Shown piece by piece: positions 1 through 12,539 of a stretch of DNA of 64,000 bases. This stretch comes from Haemaphysalis longicornis (taxonomy: Eukaryota; Arthropoda; Arachnida; Ixodida; Ixodidae), in the NCBI GenBank assembly GCA_013339765.2, contig CM023457.1, positions 56,135,745-56,199,744 of the forward strand, given 5' to 3'. Both the position numbers and the translations under genes were made by a program. How positions within the stretch are numbered: position 1 is the first letter of the stretch; each line of letters opens with the position of its first letter. Below the pieces are notes generated by a model that was not told the origin of the DNA, searched no databases, and was given only the letters and a program-made list of their open reading frames with translations.

Positions 1-2519
1 ATATACAGCGCATAAACTGAAAAACTTTACCCTGTAAGTTTCGGCCTTGTTTTAATATTTGCGCAACAGCATAATGCCCAGCTTCTGTTCAGAAGCAAGA
101 GAGTTAATTTCGGATCTATTTTTTCTCCTCGAACCATTGACCACAAGGTCACGCCGACAACGCTTTCCGATTCACATCAATCAGGTACTACCTTGGGTGG
201 GTCTTGTACCTGAGGTACTCACGGCGCTGTGGCTTTAATATGTTAGATGCAGCTATAATAATTTGATGTTTAAGGTTCTTTGCGAAAATGTAACAAGAGA
301 GGCGACAACCACCAACTCGATACAGAACACCAGTCTGGCTACATTGTTCGTAGTTTTTGTTTCATTACTGTTCGAATGATTTCCATCCTCACTATTTCAT
401 TATCTTCATTCAATAGTAGTTCTATCCCTAGCTTTGTGCCACTGAAAAGCTGTTCTAACTGAACTAAAACAAAGTGTTCAGTGCGGTAAGCCTCCGAACA
501 AAACAATACATTGGAAACTACACAACGAAACAGTGTTGAATACCTGCTTTCATTCCCTCTCTCCATCACGAAGTGTGTGCAGTATGAAAATTATGCAAGC
601 TGCTTTGGAGGTGCCGTATTTTTATTCAAGTGATTGCAACATTCTGGGATGAATTGCGTTATAACTTCGAGTGTTATGCCTGCTCCGTTTAACCTTCCTC
701 TTAAAGCTGCGAAAGTCTGCTGGAAACTCCGCTAAGCAAGCGCTGTATCAGATAAAAATTATACTTTCGCGTATAAACTTAAATCTCGGCTCCAGCAGTA
801 ATTCTTGAATCGTGGAGGATAAGCCATGGTCCTACGGCAATCACAATGCACTATAAAACAGCAATAGAGGCGTCGTCGTCAGCAAGCGCGAGTGGGAAAC
901 AACCCTCCAATATCGGGTGCACGGTTCCACGCGTACCTCCAATCAGAAGAGGCGCAGTACAGTGTGCGGGGATATGCGTTCTTAGATGCGCGCGCATACC
1001 GCACCCGGAAGAAAAGAGCGAGCGCGCGCGGCGGGCCCTTGCATCCTTTACTTGCGCGAGAGAAACGAGAAGCTAAGTGTACCGTCTTGTTTGGGCGCGA
1101 TTCTGTCGATCGATGAAGGCACAACAAGCCTCTGCATCTTCTTTCTTGCACCCTGATTATCTCCATTTTTTTTATTTTCGTCTCCCGTTTTATGTGTGCT
1201 ACCGCGGGACAAACTTGGTGTACACGACATCGCATTTGTCGGAGACACCTGCACTTGGAACGTCTCACGCATCACTGTCATTGTCGTCCATCTCACCCCA
1301 AAAAGCAGAAAAAACTCAATAGAAATAGAAAAGACTCGGGGCGGACATCTGTCGATCGACTTTCCTGGGGAGACAGCCCAAAGCGCCTGTTCTTATAATG
1401 GCCTCTCTCCACCTTCCTCCTACTTCTCCGCACAGAGTCATGTACTACAACGCTTTGACGACAACCCCGACAGATTAGCCCACAGGCAACAAACCCCCTT
1501 TCTCCATCCCACGTTCACTGCTGTAACGGCCGCCCCTGTCCTTATCGGGGAGAGTGCTGCCAGAAGAGAATGGTGGCATCGATTTCGAATCAGACGCCCC
1601 ACTTGTTCCAATGCCTTGCGGCTTCAAAATCCGCACTTGTCTCTACGTCTATACGTAGAGCGCTACAGCTATTCCTACTTTCGGTATACACGTCCAGGCC
1701 AGCGAAAGTAGCGTGTAAACGAAAACGGCAGTATCGGCCCTTGGGTGTGTGGCGTGTCTGAAATCAATCCATAGTAGTGGACGCGGTTGTAAACAAAGAA
1801 AATGACCAACTTTGGGGGACAGTTAGGAATTATTGTCGCACTTACCGGTTCTGTCCGTCAGTTATATCGATTTCGTCTGTTCTTTTTTTCTTGGAACAGA
1901 GATAAGCGAATGGAGGGTCCGAAGTTTCTATCAGCACGGCCGCTTTCAGGTTGACTAAGTGACAGACGACAAAACGATGACCGATGCGTGTCACGGGAAT
2001 GCAAAACTGGATGTCTAGAATTTGAGCTGTAGGGCAAAACGGTGTTAACACGCTTTTGTGGCTCACCAAGACGGAGTTTTTGTGCTTTTGCTGTTCTTAC
2101 TTCCGCAACTTCCTTTTCGTACGCCCCTGTCTCAACGTAGCGCCCATCATGTCCCCAAATGCTTTCGCCTTTTCGCAGTCGACCGTAGCACTGAAGGCCT
2201 CAGTCCCGTACCGCAATAATTTCTTTTCTTCTGTCAAGTTAGCAGCGTCATTCCTAAGTTCGTATCTCGCGTGGGAAAAGTGCTGATTTGTTTGTTATAT
2301 TTTCTGTTGGGAGGAGACATTAGTGCGGACTGTACACTTTTCTGCTGTTATTGTTGTTGTTTAGGTATTGTGTTCCGCCCAAACGAAGCGCTTTAGACAA
2401 CGCGATGTTGTGATGCTGGTGAGCGTATTGCTCTTGCAGTAATATGTTCGGGCAGCTGAAGCGTGGATGTTTTGTTGCTTTTTGGAGCGGGCACAAAGAG
2501 GCAGGAACTTAGGTGCGTA
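1..2519. other. Anonymous intergenic DNA, no gene seen
   Basis: No protein family, RNA gene or repeat that I recognise. Reading frames here are short and overlap on both strands, as expected by chance. The one compositional feature is a CpG-rich patch at about 890-1075 with a CCAAT motif, an ETS-like CCGGAAG motif and alternating CG runs; it is listed separately. Confidence 0.55.
890..1075. promoter_or_regulatory. CpG-rich patch with CCAAT and ETS-like motifs
   Basis: This stretch is much richer in CG dinucleotides than its flanks. It holds CCAATCAG, a CCGGAAG ETS-type core and GCGCGCGC runs. Such combinations occur in arthropod promoters, but no TATA box, initiator or downstream exon could be identified. 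It may simply be a GC-rich remnant of a repeat. Confidence 0.2.
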
Positions 2520-2520
2520 A

Positions 2521-2523
2521 GTA

Positions 2524-2555
<32 letters not shown>

Positions 2556-2575
2556 TATATATATAAATATGGCGG
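2521..2575. repeat. Homopolymer block: poly-C, poly-A, then TA repeat
   Basis: A run of about 18 C is followed directly by about 11 A and a short ATATAT stretch. Such stacked homopolymers are prone to length polymorphism and to sequencing error. Confidence 0.9.
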
Positions 2576-5062
2576 GAGCTCTAGCGCGATGCGGGGAGAG
2601 CCTTAGAAGAAAACAAAACTGCAAAAAAGCAAAAACATATTCAGAGACCTTTTACTCTGAGGCGAAAGATTACCGGCGAAGCTGAGAGACGTCCAAGGGA
2701 TGCACAAACACGTTTCTTTGTAATTTTAGATTGAGAGTACATCCTATTGAATCAGCTGAGTTGAAATTCGAAGGACTAGAGTTTCATTTTAGCGAAAAAA
2801 CAACGGACTGTCCGTGTCTCTCCCGCTGAAGCCCATCTATTGACAGCAGCCAGGAATTCCGCAATAATTGTAGCTTCACTGTGAACTGAGTATTTGGGCG
2901 AGGCATATGAACCATATGGCTTCAATTTCACACTGTTTTTAGCGGCTAAATTTGTATAATTTCTGTCGACGTAGTTCAATTCAAACCATTACAGCCATCT
3001 TTTGTAACAACATTCCTTTCGTAGGCGGCTCTGTATTGGCAGCCTTGTATTTACCCGGAATTGCGCGTGTTTGCGTGCGTGCGTGCGTGCGTGTGCGCAG
3101 TAACATGCCATTAGTAACGCAAGTCATTCGTGTGATTCCGAGTTTATAAGGGTGAAATGTACAAAACGGTCTGTTTTTGCTGGACACTGTAGAGATGCGG
3201 CAAATCGCGTATCGACTTCTAGGAACCACTTTGTTTTCACGAAAACAAGACTGCAAATCCTCGGTGGCGCCACGCTGCGTTCCGTGCTCCGAAAGAGTAA
3301 GTTCACATAACAAGCAGTTATATGTGCCTCGTACCTACATCTATAGAGGATCACCACTGAGGCCCTTGACATTGAAGTTTGCATCTATCACCAGCACTTC
3401 GCATGTAGAGGGGAACATTAACAAAGCAGGAATGACACAGCGAATAAACAAACCCCAAGAAGCGCTTCAGAATCCTGACACCGCTCTCACCTTATCAAGT
3501 GCATCGCAACTGATTACCTTTTCCTCTCTTCGTACAGCACGTTCCCATCGGGCCTAGCACATCCGTCGCCTCACACAATTCGTCCAGAAACAAACGCTAA
3601 GAATTACGCAGCTGTAACATCTATTTCACGGAAATACGATCTTTCACGTGGAGAATCCAGACACCACCATTTCGGGCGCCACCAAGGGATGCCTTAACGG
3701 CTGATGACGTGCACGAGACAGTTTGAGTACAATTGGCACGTGCGGAACCTCCACCGCGGCTGCCACCCAATATGCCTGCTGCTTATCAAAGGACAAGCCT
3801 CATCGTTCGATGGTGTCCAACTGTATACGCCTTCGGATGACCTTGACCAGTTGGCGCTATAAAGGGGCATGAAGCAAAGTACAAGATTCGTTCATTTAAT
3901 AGACTGCCTTGTACCAACAGCAGTGACACCAATCCTTTCGCAAACTTCATAGTTAAGGGAAAAAGATAAAGCAGTAGCGACTTCCGGGCAACTATTTCCA
4001 GGTGGTTTCTCTCTTACATCGCCAAATTTCGCCTTTGCAATTGGCCGCCACCCACCTATTCCACCAACAACAACCGTGACTAGAATATTGTAGCGGGGCA
4101 TCTGTTTCCGTCTGATTGTATCACTTTAATGCCAACGTGCAGCTGAAACAATGATCACTTTGTTGCCACTCCTAACTATTGCTAGCCCGTATTACGACCA
4201 ACGTCCCTTACTACGTCACTTCCCTTATTAGGTAGCGCTAAATTTCAAAGTTTTTATATTATTCTGGTGTTTTTTTTCGATAAAACTTGTTTTGTAGCTG
4301 GAATGAATCTCAGCGAGTCACCACACGCTAGTGCTATCGAATTCAACGAAGTTTTATTTCGTCTTCTTGACCCCTTTATAAAGGCAATACGCAACGTCAC
4401 TGTGTGCGCGCCAATATCCGCGCGCCGTTCTGCCCTATCTGTTTTCGTGATTGATACTTGATTTTATATTGTGGACGCTAGAAAAGAGGCAAGAGAACTT
4501 TTGACGTCCGTGTCAATTGACCTATCCGCTCTACTTCGCGTGCCCCCTTTCTACCTCAGTGAAGGACAATATGGCGTAGAAATGGCTACCCTGCTCTTTT
4601 GTTTTTTTGGCGTTATTTTTGCGCCTCAAGCGTGTCTTTTTATTTTCTCTGTTCGTTGGATATCCACGGGAGTACGGCCGTATAAGGCCAAAAGGCACAG
4701 ATTTGGACACGGGCTGATTACGTCTGCCGGAAAAGGCCGGATAGAAAATCACTGGCCGAAGTACACCGGCTTGAGTTAGGCCGAACAGTGCTATGTTGCC
4801 TGGGTATGTTAGAACACGCGGCCCGCCGCTCGAAACAATCTATATGCTCCCACACTCGGCCTGTACCGCCATACCTTACCTTCGTTCCGAGCCCGGACTG
4901 CGCACAGGCCAAGACCAGCCTAAGCCTGAAAATAAAACGTCAAGCTTTGGAGCTTGGCCAGCGTACAAAGCCCAGGCTTAAGGCCCTCAGTCTCGATATT
5001 TTGGTGCCCGACGGCGTATATTGTGCCTGAAAAAAAAAATCTTCTCGGCACTTCTTTGTTTT
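2576..5062. other. Anonymous intergenic DNA
   Basis: Nothing recognisable apart from a short GTGC/GTGT simple repeat near 3067-3095. The reading frames between 3124 and 5030 show no motif and overlap frames on the other strand. Confidence 0.55.
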
Positions 5063-5515
5063 AAATGCAGAGCATTTCTTTAACTCACGATGTCACCCGG
5101 CGTTGTCGGCGTGCCTCGGCGTCCGCAACAGCCGTTCCAGGTGCGCCCTCTCCCCCACTCCTCCTCTCCCGCATCACGCTACCCTCCTCGCTCTCAACAA
5201 CAGGTCCGCACCCCTCCCCCTACACTATATAAAAAATAATACTTACCGGCGCCTGGTTTCGATCCCACGACCCTGCGGGCGGAACGCAATGTACATGGTG
5301 CTCTACCCACTGCGCCACAAAGCCGACACAGAATGGGAGGCTACGAACGCGCCTTATATCCTTGACTCATTCAAACTACGTCAAGAAGCTGCTGATACAA
5401 CGCATTCACTACCACCAACTCCCCAAACACTAAACGTTAACGCAATACACCCACCCCCTATGCGACGCACTTACTCGAGTCCCCCTCGCGGGAAGATGGG
5501 CCCTTTTTAGAAGTG
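5063..5515. repeat. Palindrome-headed GC-rich repeat-like segment with tRNA-like part
   Basis: The segment starts with a 15-bp palindrome (AAATGC-AGA-GCATTT, 5063-5077). It continues through pyrimidine-rich CTCCCCCACTCC runs to a CTATATAAAAAA stretch and ends near a CCCTCGCGGG motif. The same order (palindrome, CTC-rich tract, CTATATAA, CCCTCGCGGG) is seen at 47400-47870, so both may belong to one tick repeat family. No open frame of interest. Confidence 0.35.
5250..5325 (-). repeat. tRNA-like sequence with Pol III A and B boxes
   Basis: On the minus strand an A box matching TRGCNNARYNGG exactly (TGGCGCAGTGGG, 5306-5317) is followed about 40 bases on by a B-box-like GGGATCGAAACC (5255-5266). 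The surrounding bases do not fold into a cloverleaf with a paired acceptor stem. It is probably a tRNA-derived SINE head or tRNA relic. Confidence 0.4.
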
Positions 5516-5755
5516 AAGCCGAGTTTGTAAGATCAATGCAAGCTTCCTTGTAAGCTGGCTTCCCCGCATTTTGTATCAGCATCCACATGACAGCACCCTG
5601 CTAAGCTCCTTCAGCTCACTCACCATCGCCAGGAGCGTCCCGTTGCACCTTCTGTTGACCTTCATTTGAAACGTGCGGCCGGGCCCTTCACACGCATGAC
5701 GAGCTCCCCTGTACAGCCTCCTCGGAGCTTGTTCTGCTTCGCTGGCCACCTCCAG

Positions 5756-6580
5756 GCAAAAACCGTTCGAAGCGCGAAAACATAACGAGGACGACGAGAG
5801 GGCACAGGGACAAGCGCTACTTCCCAACTAAGATTTATTAGGACAAGAAGGGCAATATATATACGCAGAAAACATGCGCACAGCCGGTACATTCTTGAGG
5901 TCACGCCGCCCACACCCAAGACACGCATGATGAAATCCGAAATACGATAACAAAAACAACGATAAAACAAAATAACGAAAATGAGAAAAACATTTGTTCC
6001 CCAGCAGCTTGGCGAACACGGTATTCAGATTCGTATGGCCAGCTAACCAAAGTTCTTTTGTGATAGAGGCAGATACGGTTGCTTCACGTATGCATCCCCT
6101 CCGAGGCGGGCCATTTCAGAAGCTTCGATAAGTCCTTGTTAACTGGTTGTGATGTTCTTCAGACTATAACAATAACAAGACATCAAAACCAGTTAACAAG
6201 GGAAACTTTTCGAAGCTTCTGAAAATGGCCCGCCTCGGAGGGGATGCATACGTGAGCAAACCACAATCTGACACTTTCACAAAAGGAACTTTGGTATCTG
6301 GACATACGAATTGAATACGCGTGTCGCACAAGCTGCTGGGGAACAAATGTTTTTCTCGTTTTCGTTATTTTGTTTATCGTTGTTTTTGTTATCGTTATTT
6401 CGATTTCATCATGCTGTCTTGGGTGTGTGCGGCGTGACCTCGAGAATGTACCGGTGTGCGCATGGTTTCTGCGTAATGTATATAGGCCTTCTTGTCCCTA
6501 ATAAATCTTAGTTGAAGTAGCGCTTGTCCCTGTGCCTCTCGTCGTCCCTCGTTTTATGTTTCGCGCTTCGAACGGTTTTG
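5756..6580. repeat. Large foldback: ~400-bp inverted duplication with a short loop
   Basis: The left arm (about 5756-6157) is repeated as its reverse complement in the right arm (about 6177-6580). Matching landmarks are AAAACCGTTCGAAGCGCG at the outer edge, CAGGGACAAGCGCTACTTC, AAAACATTTGTTCCCCAGCAGC, CCTCCGAGGCGGGCCATTT and CCTTGTTAACTGGTT at the inner edge (6134-6148 against 6187-6201). The arms differ by small substitutions and indels, so the duplication is not brand new. About 20 bases separate the arms. RNA read through it would form a long hairpin. Whether it arose by paired insertion of one repeat or is a foldback transposon cannot be decided here. Confidence 0.85.
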
Positions 6581-6771
6581 CAATGGATACCAACTTGCCC
6601 AGAAGAAGTCCGCCTTAATCACCTCATGAGCCGGCTTCAATACCTTCACCTCTCAAGCCGGGTCGCATTGCACGTGCGGCGGCAGCATGCCGTCCTTTGG
6701 TGCGGCTAGCTTCACTAAATAAGCTACGCTTAAGAGTACCGCCACTTGGGGCAGCCGGAAGCGTCTGGGGG

Positions 6772-6909
6772 GCCATTTTGTTTCTGTCTTGCAGTGGTGC
6801 CATCTCTCCCAACGAAACCGCCGCCGGTTGTGACGGGCAGAGTGTGACCGGCCGCTCTGTAGCGTCCGCACAGCAGAGACAGAGGAGAGGCGCCCAGAAA
6901 CAAAATGGC
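6772..6909. repeat. Short inverted repeat, 15-bp arms
   Basis: GCCATTTTGTTTCTG at 6772-6786 is matched by its exact reverse complement at 6895-6909, giving 15-bp arms around a GC-rich middle of about 110 bp. The right arm overlaps the dispersed repeat that begins at about 6875. It could be a MITE-like element or a chance arrangement within a larger repeat. Confidence 0.5.
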
Positions 6910-7025
6910 TGCGCCCATACGTAAAGAAATATCTCATGGTGCCGACCGACGAATGAAAATCCTGGCGGCACGTAACAATGAGAGAAAAGAGTGTCGATAC
7001 TCTAAAAGCCTTTATTTAGTGACGC
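6875..7025 (+). repeat. Dispersed repeat, copy 1 of 2 (other at 25446-25590)
   Basis: About 150 bp clearly homologous, in the same orientation, to 25446-25590. Shared landmarks are GGAGAGRCGCCCAGAAACAAAA, CATCCTGGCGG, GATACTCTAAAAGC and TTTATTTAGTGACG. Homology stops sharply after TTTAGTGACG in both. No coding potential. On the minus strand the edge reads as an AATAAA motif, which would suit the 3' end of a retroposed sequence. Confidence 0.7.
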
Positions 7026-8319
7026 TAGGGGCGGCGGTTCCCTTTCCCGAGAAGCGCTGCTGCGCCCTTTTTTCAGGGATGATCCGCGACCACTCCGCAC
7101 TGCTGCTCTCTTTCCCAGCGCTCTGCATTTTAGGGCTTTAGTCATATAATACAAATACAGAACCGTGTCTCAACCTCATCGTGGCCGTGAGCACGCATTT
7201 CACAGAGTCGAGGCGATTTTTTGCGATACGGCATGTCCTATCGTTTTCCGAACCACCACATGGACATTTCTTAGCCTGCCCACTTTGAACTGCAGACGTG
7301 ATAGCCCGGCCGGTAAACACCAACTTCGCCGTCACTTAGCAACGACTCAGCTCGTGCAGCACCCAGAAGTACGCTTTCAGAAGCTCCGCTACTCTCTTTC
7401 CAGACGAGCCACGCCTGGTCCAGCCTGGACGGCCCTAGGCCGTCCCCAGGGACAGCGTAGTCAACCCAAGGCTAGGCTCGCCCAGGAAACAGGAAAAGGC
7501 CTGCGACACTTCCGCACTAATTTCTCTGGTACTGCGCGACGACTCGAACATCTCCTTTCCCGTATCTGCTCTTCTTCTGGCGAGAGAAAACCGTTAGCGC
7601 GCGTTCGCGAAACTCGCACGAAAACCCCGGATGATTTAACCCTTGTGTCAGTAGCGGTTTCCGTTTGGCCCGTTTTTCGGACCTCTTCCGCCCTGCTTTC
7701 CCTGCTCTCTTCCATCTGTAGTTTCCGCCTGTCTTGCAAAAGCTTAAAATTACTGCCTTCCTTCTGTTTCGGAAATGGCAGAGTGATCCATTTATCTCGC
7801 GAGCAGTGGTACAAGGCGTTGTGCTTGCACGCGAAAACAGATGAGCGTCCTCTGCAATTTTGTTCTTGTTGAAGTGTCTTTCGTCGTCCGCGAGCTGAGC
7901 TGGGCGGGTCACTAAACGCGACGATGTTTCCCTGCGTATGACTCCTCCCCTTTAGCTATTTCGGCATTTCCTGACGCTGATTAGCGCCGGATATGTTGAC
8001 GGTAGGAACTACGAACGCTCTGCTTCCTTGTCCCGCCATCGTGCCAGCGTTCTTTGAACGGCGCGACCATGGAAAATCAACGACATTTTGTCACCCCGAA
8101 CTTCTTGTGTGCTCATGAGCAGTGGGAGTAACTCAGAGCTCCTTACGCGGCCTGAGAGACGTTTATGGGGATAATAGCAAGAACAGGAGATTTTAGGCGT
8201 ATTGTTCATTTTTAAGACCTAGACCAGTTACTGATTAGTCTAAAATTTAGTTTCCAATGTAAAATTAAACATTGTCCCGTATCGTGGGAAATCACAATTA
8301 GACTTCGGCAATTAATAAG

Positions 8320-8320
<1 letters not shown>
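7026..8320. other. Anonymous intergenic DNA
   Basis: Contains the longest open frame of the window (7165-7872 plus, 235 codons), but two frames on the other strand are also open over the same bases and the protein shows no motif. I take it as chance openness in GC-richer DNA and see no gene. Confidence 0.5.
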
Positions 8321-8350
<30 letters not shown>

Positions 8351-8507
8351 TGTATGTATGTATGTATGTATGATGTATGTATGTATGCACGTACGTACGT
8401 ATGTGTGTATGTATGTATGTATGTAGTATGTATGTATGTATGTATGTATGTCTGTATGTATGTATGTATGTATGTATGTATGTATGTATGTATGTATGTA
8501 TGTATGC
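8321..8507. repeat. (ATGT)n microsatellite
   Basis: About 185 bp of TATG/ATGT tetranucleotide units with a few interruptions (ATGATGTATG, CACGTACGTACG, GTATGTCTG). Reading frames across it, rich in Tyr-Val-Cys-Met or Thr-His-Ile-Tyr, come from the repeat alone. Confidence 0.97.
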
Positions 8508-11193
8508 GTTTACACGCACGCGCATGCGCACGCACAAACACGCACGCATATATATTGAACACACACTCACCGCATACAAACGCACAAGCTAAGGCTTATG
8601 CCTCTGCTTCCACGCCGCATTGTAATGGACCGTCGTTCCGGTCCGGTGAGTAGGACGGGGTACGGAGTATCCGGGCATTGTTGGTGATAGGAATGGTTGC
8701 TAGGAATGCGGGGGACCCATGGACGCGGCTCAAGGGTCATTCCAAACTTGGAGAATAAAAAAAAGCCGAGAAGGACAAAAAGGGGGATAAAAATTGCTGG
8801 CGTACAGAGGCCTCCCACGCTCCGACAACTCGAAGGACGCGTGCTTCTGTACTGCCCTCGGCAACAGTTTCTGGCTGAGTGGATTTGTTTTTGCTTTTAC
8901 TTTCTTTGCTCTCCAGAAAAAGGAAACACTGTGCTATTTTTTCCTGTGCACTAAGGCACATTCGGTGCGAGGATCCATATAGCTGTACGAAAAACAAAGA
9001 ACGTCTCTAAGGTTTTCACTGCGAGCCTGGTCGTAGACATAATGGAATAGGAAATGAGTTGGAGGGGAAACGGCAATGAAAGAGGGAAAAAGTACGAGCC
9101 TGTTGTACGGAAATGAACTAGGATATTAAGCGTTGTTAGATCTGGCATATTGAGAACGCGGAGTGTTGTTATCATTTATTGTTTGTGGTGCTTTAACCAA
9201 TAATGACGGGTAAAAGACGTTGAGTTAACATGAGCATTGTGCTGCAGGTGTGTCAAAAAAGAACGTGTAAAAGAAGCGGCGGTGCACTTCACGCAATGTC
9301 TGGTTTCCTCGTCCTTGGATTACGATGAAAAAACGCGGGAAATTAGATTGAACGGCCAGAAATGTCTGAAATAGGGAAACTGGAGTCCCATTTCATTCCG
9401 GATATTCTGCTGGGCGTCTCCATTCAGGACGCCTCTTAAAACGGGGAGATCCACAGGAAAGACTCACATGTATTTCGGGAAGACACGGGCAAAAAACATT
9501 ACACGTGTCCCGACGCTTGAAGGAAACGCCCGAGCAAAGAAATAAATGATAGCGTATCGAGTGTTTTTTATTTGCTTTTGTGTCCTAGACAAATGCAGAT
9601 GGGCCAGAATGGTCGCCTCTAGGCTCGGGGGGGGGGGGGGGCGTAAAAGTGAACGACGAGCAAACGTTTACCGCAAGGATGTGCGCATACATGTCTAATA
9701 ACCGTACTGTGGGGAAAAAAGATTAAATAAAAAAAAACTGCTTCCTCGGAAATGTTCAGCACTACAGCATTCCTCGGCCTTATGAGAACGCAAACAACGC
9801 CCAGCTCGAAAAGAAAAAAAAATGTCGCAATGAAAAAAAAAAAACACCCAAAAATGCAGGTAAACACAGATACAAAAAAAAATAACACAACCTTTTCCCG
9901 TATGGCCCCTATGTAGTAGAGCGAACGTCTGCTTGTCCGTGGCAGGGGAAAGACCGTAAGCGGGAAAACTGCGCGCCGAATTGAGAGGCTTCAACGCGCA
10001 TGCCGAAGGCAGGCGAACGAAAAAGGGATTTAGGTCGCGGCATGCAGATTGCGAAAGCAACTCATTTCGGGGCGCTTTCTTCATCCGCCGTTCCGTTCGG
10101 GCTTCCAGCTTCTCCGAGAAAGAAGGTGGTTGGCATAGGAACAAGAAGAGGGGATAGAGGTCGCAAGACAGAGGGTTGGGTATAGAGAAAGAATTGAGAT
10201 AGCATGTTTAGCGAGACGGGCAGCCGGTATTGTGGAGATTGAGGGACGCAAGTAGGAGCAGGTAATACAACAATGTATCCCGGACGAAACCTTAAAACCA
10301 CGGAAAAGAGGTGCTAGAATTGGAGAGGTGTGTCCCCTGCGAAGCCCAGAGAAGACCTAATGTGTGACGTGCAAGCTCACTAGGAAAGGGACGAGAAAGG
10401 GTTCAGTTCCAGCTGCCCCCGATAAAATACGCAGCGCAGTGGAATTCGAGGCCATGGCCTGTTTCGCCGTTTTCATTCGGTGTCTTAGTCGTATGAATCT
10501 TTCTTTTCAAGTTTCTGCATCTGTCTACTGGTGGTCTTGTTCGATTACTGTTTTCTTAACACTTGTCTAAATTGTAGAGTGCAATTCTCATTCTGTGTTA
10601 GGCTATAATAAATAATGTAAGGCCCACAAAACTGATAAAAAAATTTAAAAGAATGTTGAGAGTAGCGCGAAAGCTTATACTGCGTACAGCCTTCGTTGAA
10701 AGTACGTCCAATGGATCGTCGAACTTCCAAAGGCCCAAATCGCAAAACTAAGAGTGAACCCACGGGAAGATTTCAAGCGCACTAAGCAAACGCGTCTACA
10801 AACAATCAAAACGTTACCTACCCGTTGCTGATGAGATAAGATACATAATATCGTACTAAGATAAGATAAATGAGATACATACTATGACACGCCTTCATAA
10901 GGATGCGTGCATTGTTTTAGCTAGAACCGTTCCTTTATTGCGATTTTCAAGTAACCATTTTTACAAAACGGAAACCCGGTTTCAGGCACGCGCCGTGTGT
11001 CGAGAGATCATATGAGACCTTTCAGGTCGACCAAACGGTCTAAGGAACATTCATTAGTTTTTGACACGAAGTGATAAAAACCACTAAGGAATCTTTCGCT
11101 TTGAAAAAAGGCAACCTGAATGCTTGAGAGGCCTGATAGCTGTGCGTTTGGTTTGGGGAACTATGGAGTTTGCTAGTTTTACAAACTTTAGGT
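8508..11193. other. Anonymous intergenic DNA
   Basis: No recognisable gene or repeat apart from a poly-G run at about 9629-9642 and scattered A-rich tracts (9724-9890). Confidence 0.55.
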
Positions 11194-11447
11194 GTGGAGT
11201 ACCTTAGGACCACCCAATGTCCATCCGCGTCCGTGCGCATAGCATTTACAACTACTAAAAATCACACAAGCACCGGCAGGATTCTAGCCTGTATCAGGTA
11301 GACCAGACAGAGTTAGTGTCACTCGTCGTTAACCACTGAGGCTACGACCTTGAGTTAGTACCCGAGAGTCGAACGGCTTACTCCCTCGCCTGTAACGGTG
11401 CGGAGTACCTGAGGACCTAGCCAGTGTCCGTCCGCGTCCATCCGTAC
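11194..11447. repeat. Pair of ~45-bp direct repeats around a tRNA-like sequence
   Basis: A unit reading GGTGYGGAGTACCT-AGGACC, then CCATCCGCGTCC-type sequence, occurs at about 11194-11240 and again, diverged, at about 11398-11447. Between the two lies a minus-strand tRNA-like stretch (11270-11352) with an A-box-like TAGCCTCAGTGG and a B-box-like GGCTAGAATCC. This suggests a composite repeat whose tRNA-related core is flanked by direct copies. No cloverleaf with intact stems is visible. Confidence 0.4.
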
Positions 11448-12496
11448 GCACACCACCATCAAGCGAAAATTAAGCGAAATTCGATTTGAGCCGTGAGTTG
11501 CAGTTTAATTTCGGGAATAATCAAGGTGCAACTCAGCAGCTCAAGTCGAATGTCGGTCTGGGCGAATTTGGATGTCATTTCGACTACCCGTTCTGCGCAC
11601 AATCGCCATCATCCAGCGGAGTGGAGATGCTGCCATTTTTTTTGCAAACTTTACGCAGCGTGAAAGCTTAGCGGAAAACACAGAGCTTACTTTGAAAGTA
11701 AAATTGTATTGCTTTATCTACAAAACAAGCGTCCAACCAAAACGGTGGACGTAATGGAAGACGAGAGATAATGGCGCATCAGTGAATCTGGTTCGCATCA
11801 ATTTATGTGCGTGCGTTCGCGCATGTACGTTTAATGCTTCATATCGCCAGGGATCTGGCGATATCTAAAGGGTTTAATAAGACTACAGTTAAACTAAATT
11901 GAAAGGTAGCGCAAAAATGTATAACCTGGACGTCACAGAAAAAGAAAGAAAAAGAGGGCAATTGAACATTAGTGCTCACATAACATCTCAAGAGTTAATG
12001 AAGGCAATGCCAGGGGCAAGTTGGTCTTTTGTAATGACCGGATAAAATTCCCAAAAAAAGGATGGAACGAACCCCTGCTCACGTAAAATCAGCTTTTTTG
12101 GACTATTTTGTGTACCTCGCTGCAATTTCCTGTACCTCATTGCTAATGCTCAATAACACATCCAGGCCCCTCGCCTTAAAAACCTGCTTCAGGACCGTGT
12201 TAACCCTACTTGCAATGTTGCATTGCGATAGTCCGCTAACGCAAATACCTTGGCTGTCCTGAGCAGTACTTGCGGGGGTTGTATCTGAGAAAAGGCCTTA
12301 TACTGGGCGGAGAAAGCAAATGCAACAGCAGTAACAACAAAAAAAATTAGAAAAAATTGCGAGTAGGAAACCTTCGTTCATACCAGATGGGTCATTTTCG
12401 GTCGCTTGGGTGGGCTTAGGGCGATGTTTTTTTTTTGACACAGAGGCTGACGACACCCCCTTTCCCTACCCTTTGATCTATAACAAACGCTTTTTT

Positions 12497-12539
<43 letters not shown>

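Noticed and set aside
3124..3557. Overlapping plus and minus frames
   Set aside because: No domain, no splice context, and competing frames on both strands.
7165..7872. Longest open frame (235 codons)
   Set aside because: Two minus-strand frames are open over the same bases, composition is Ser/Leu/Arg-rich without motif, and no start context or neighbours support a gene.
8321..8507. CRISPR-like periodicity
   Set aside because: Units are 4 bp simple repeats with no spacers; other tandem arrays in the window are likewise simple or satellite-like.
8212..8653. Tyr-Ile-His-Thr and Met-Tyr-Val-Cys frames
   Set aside because: Pure translation of the ATGT microsatellite.
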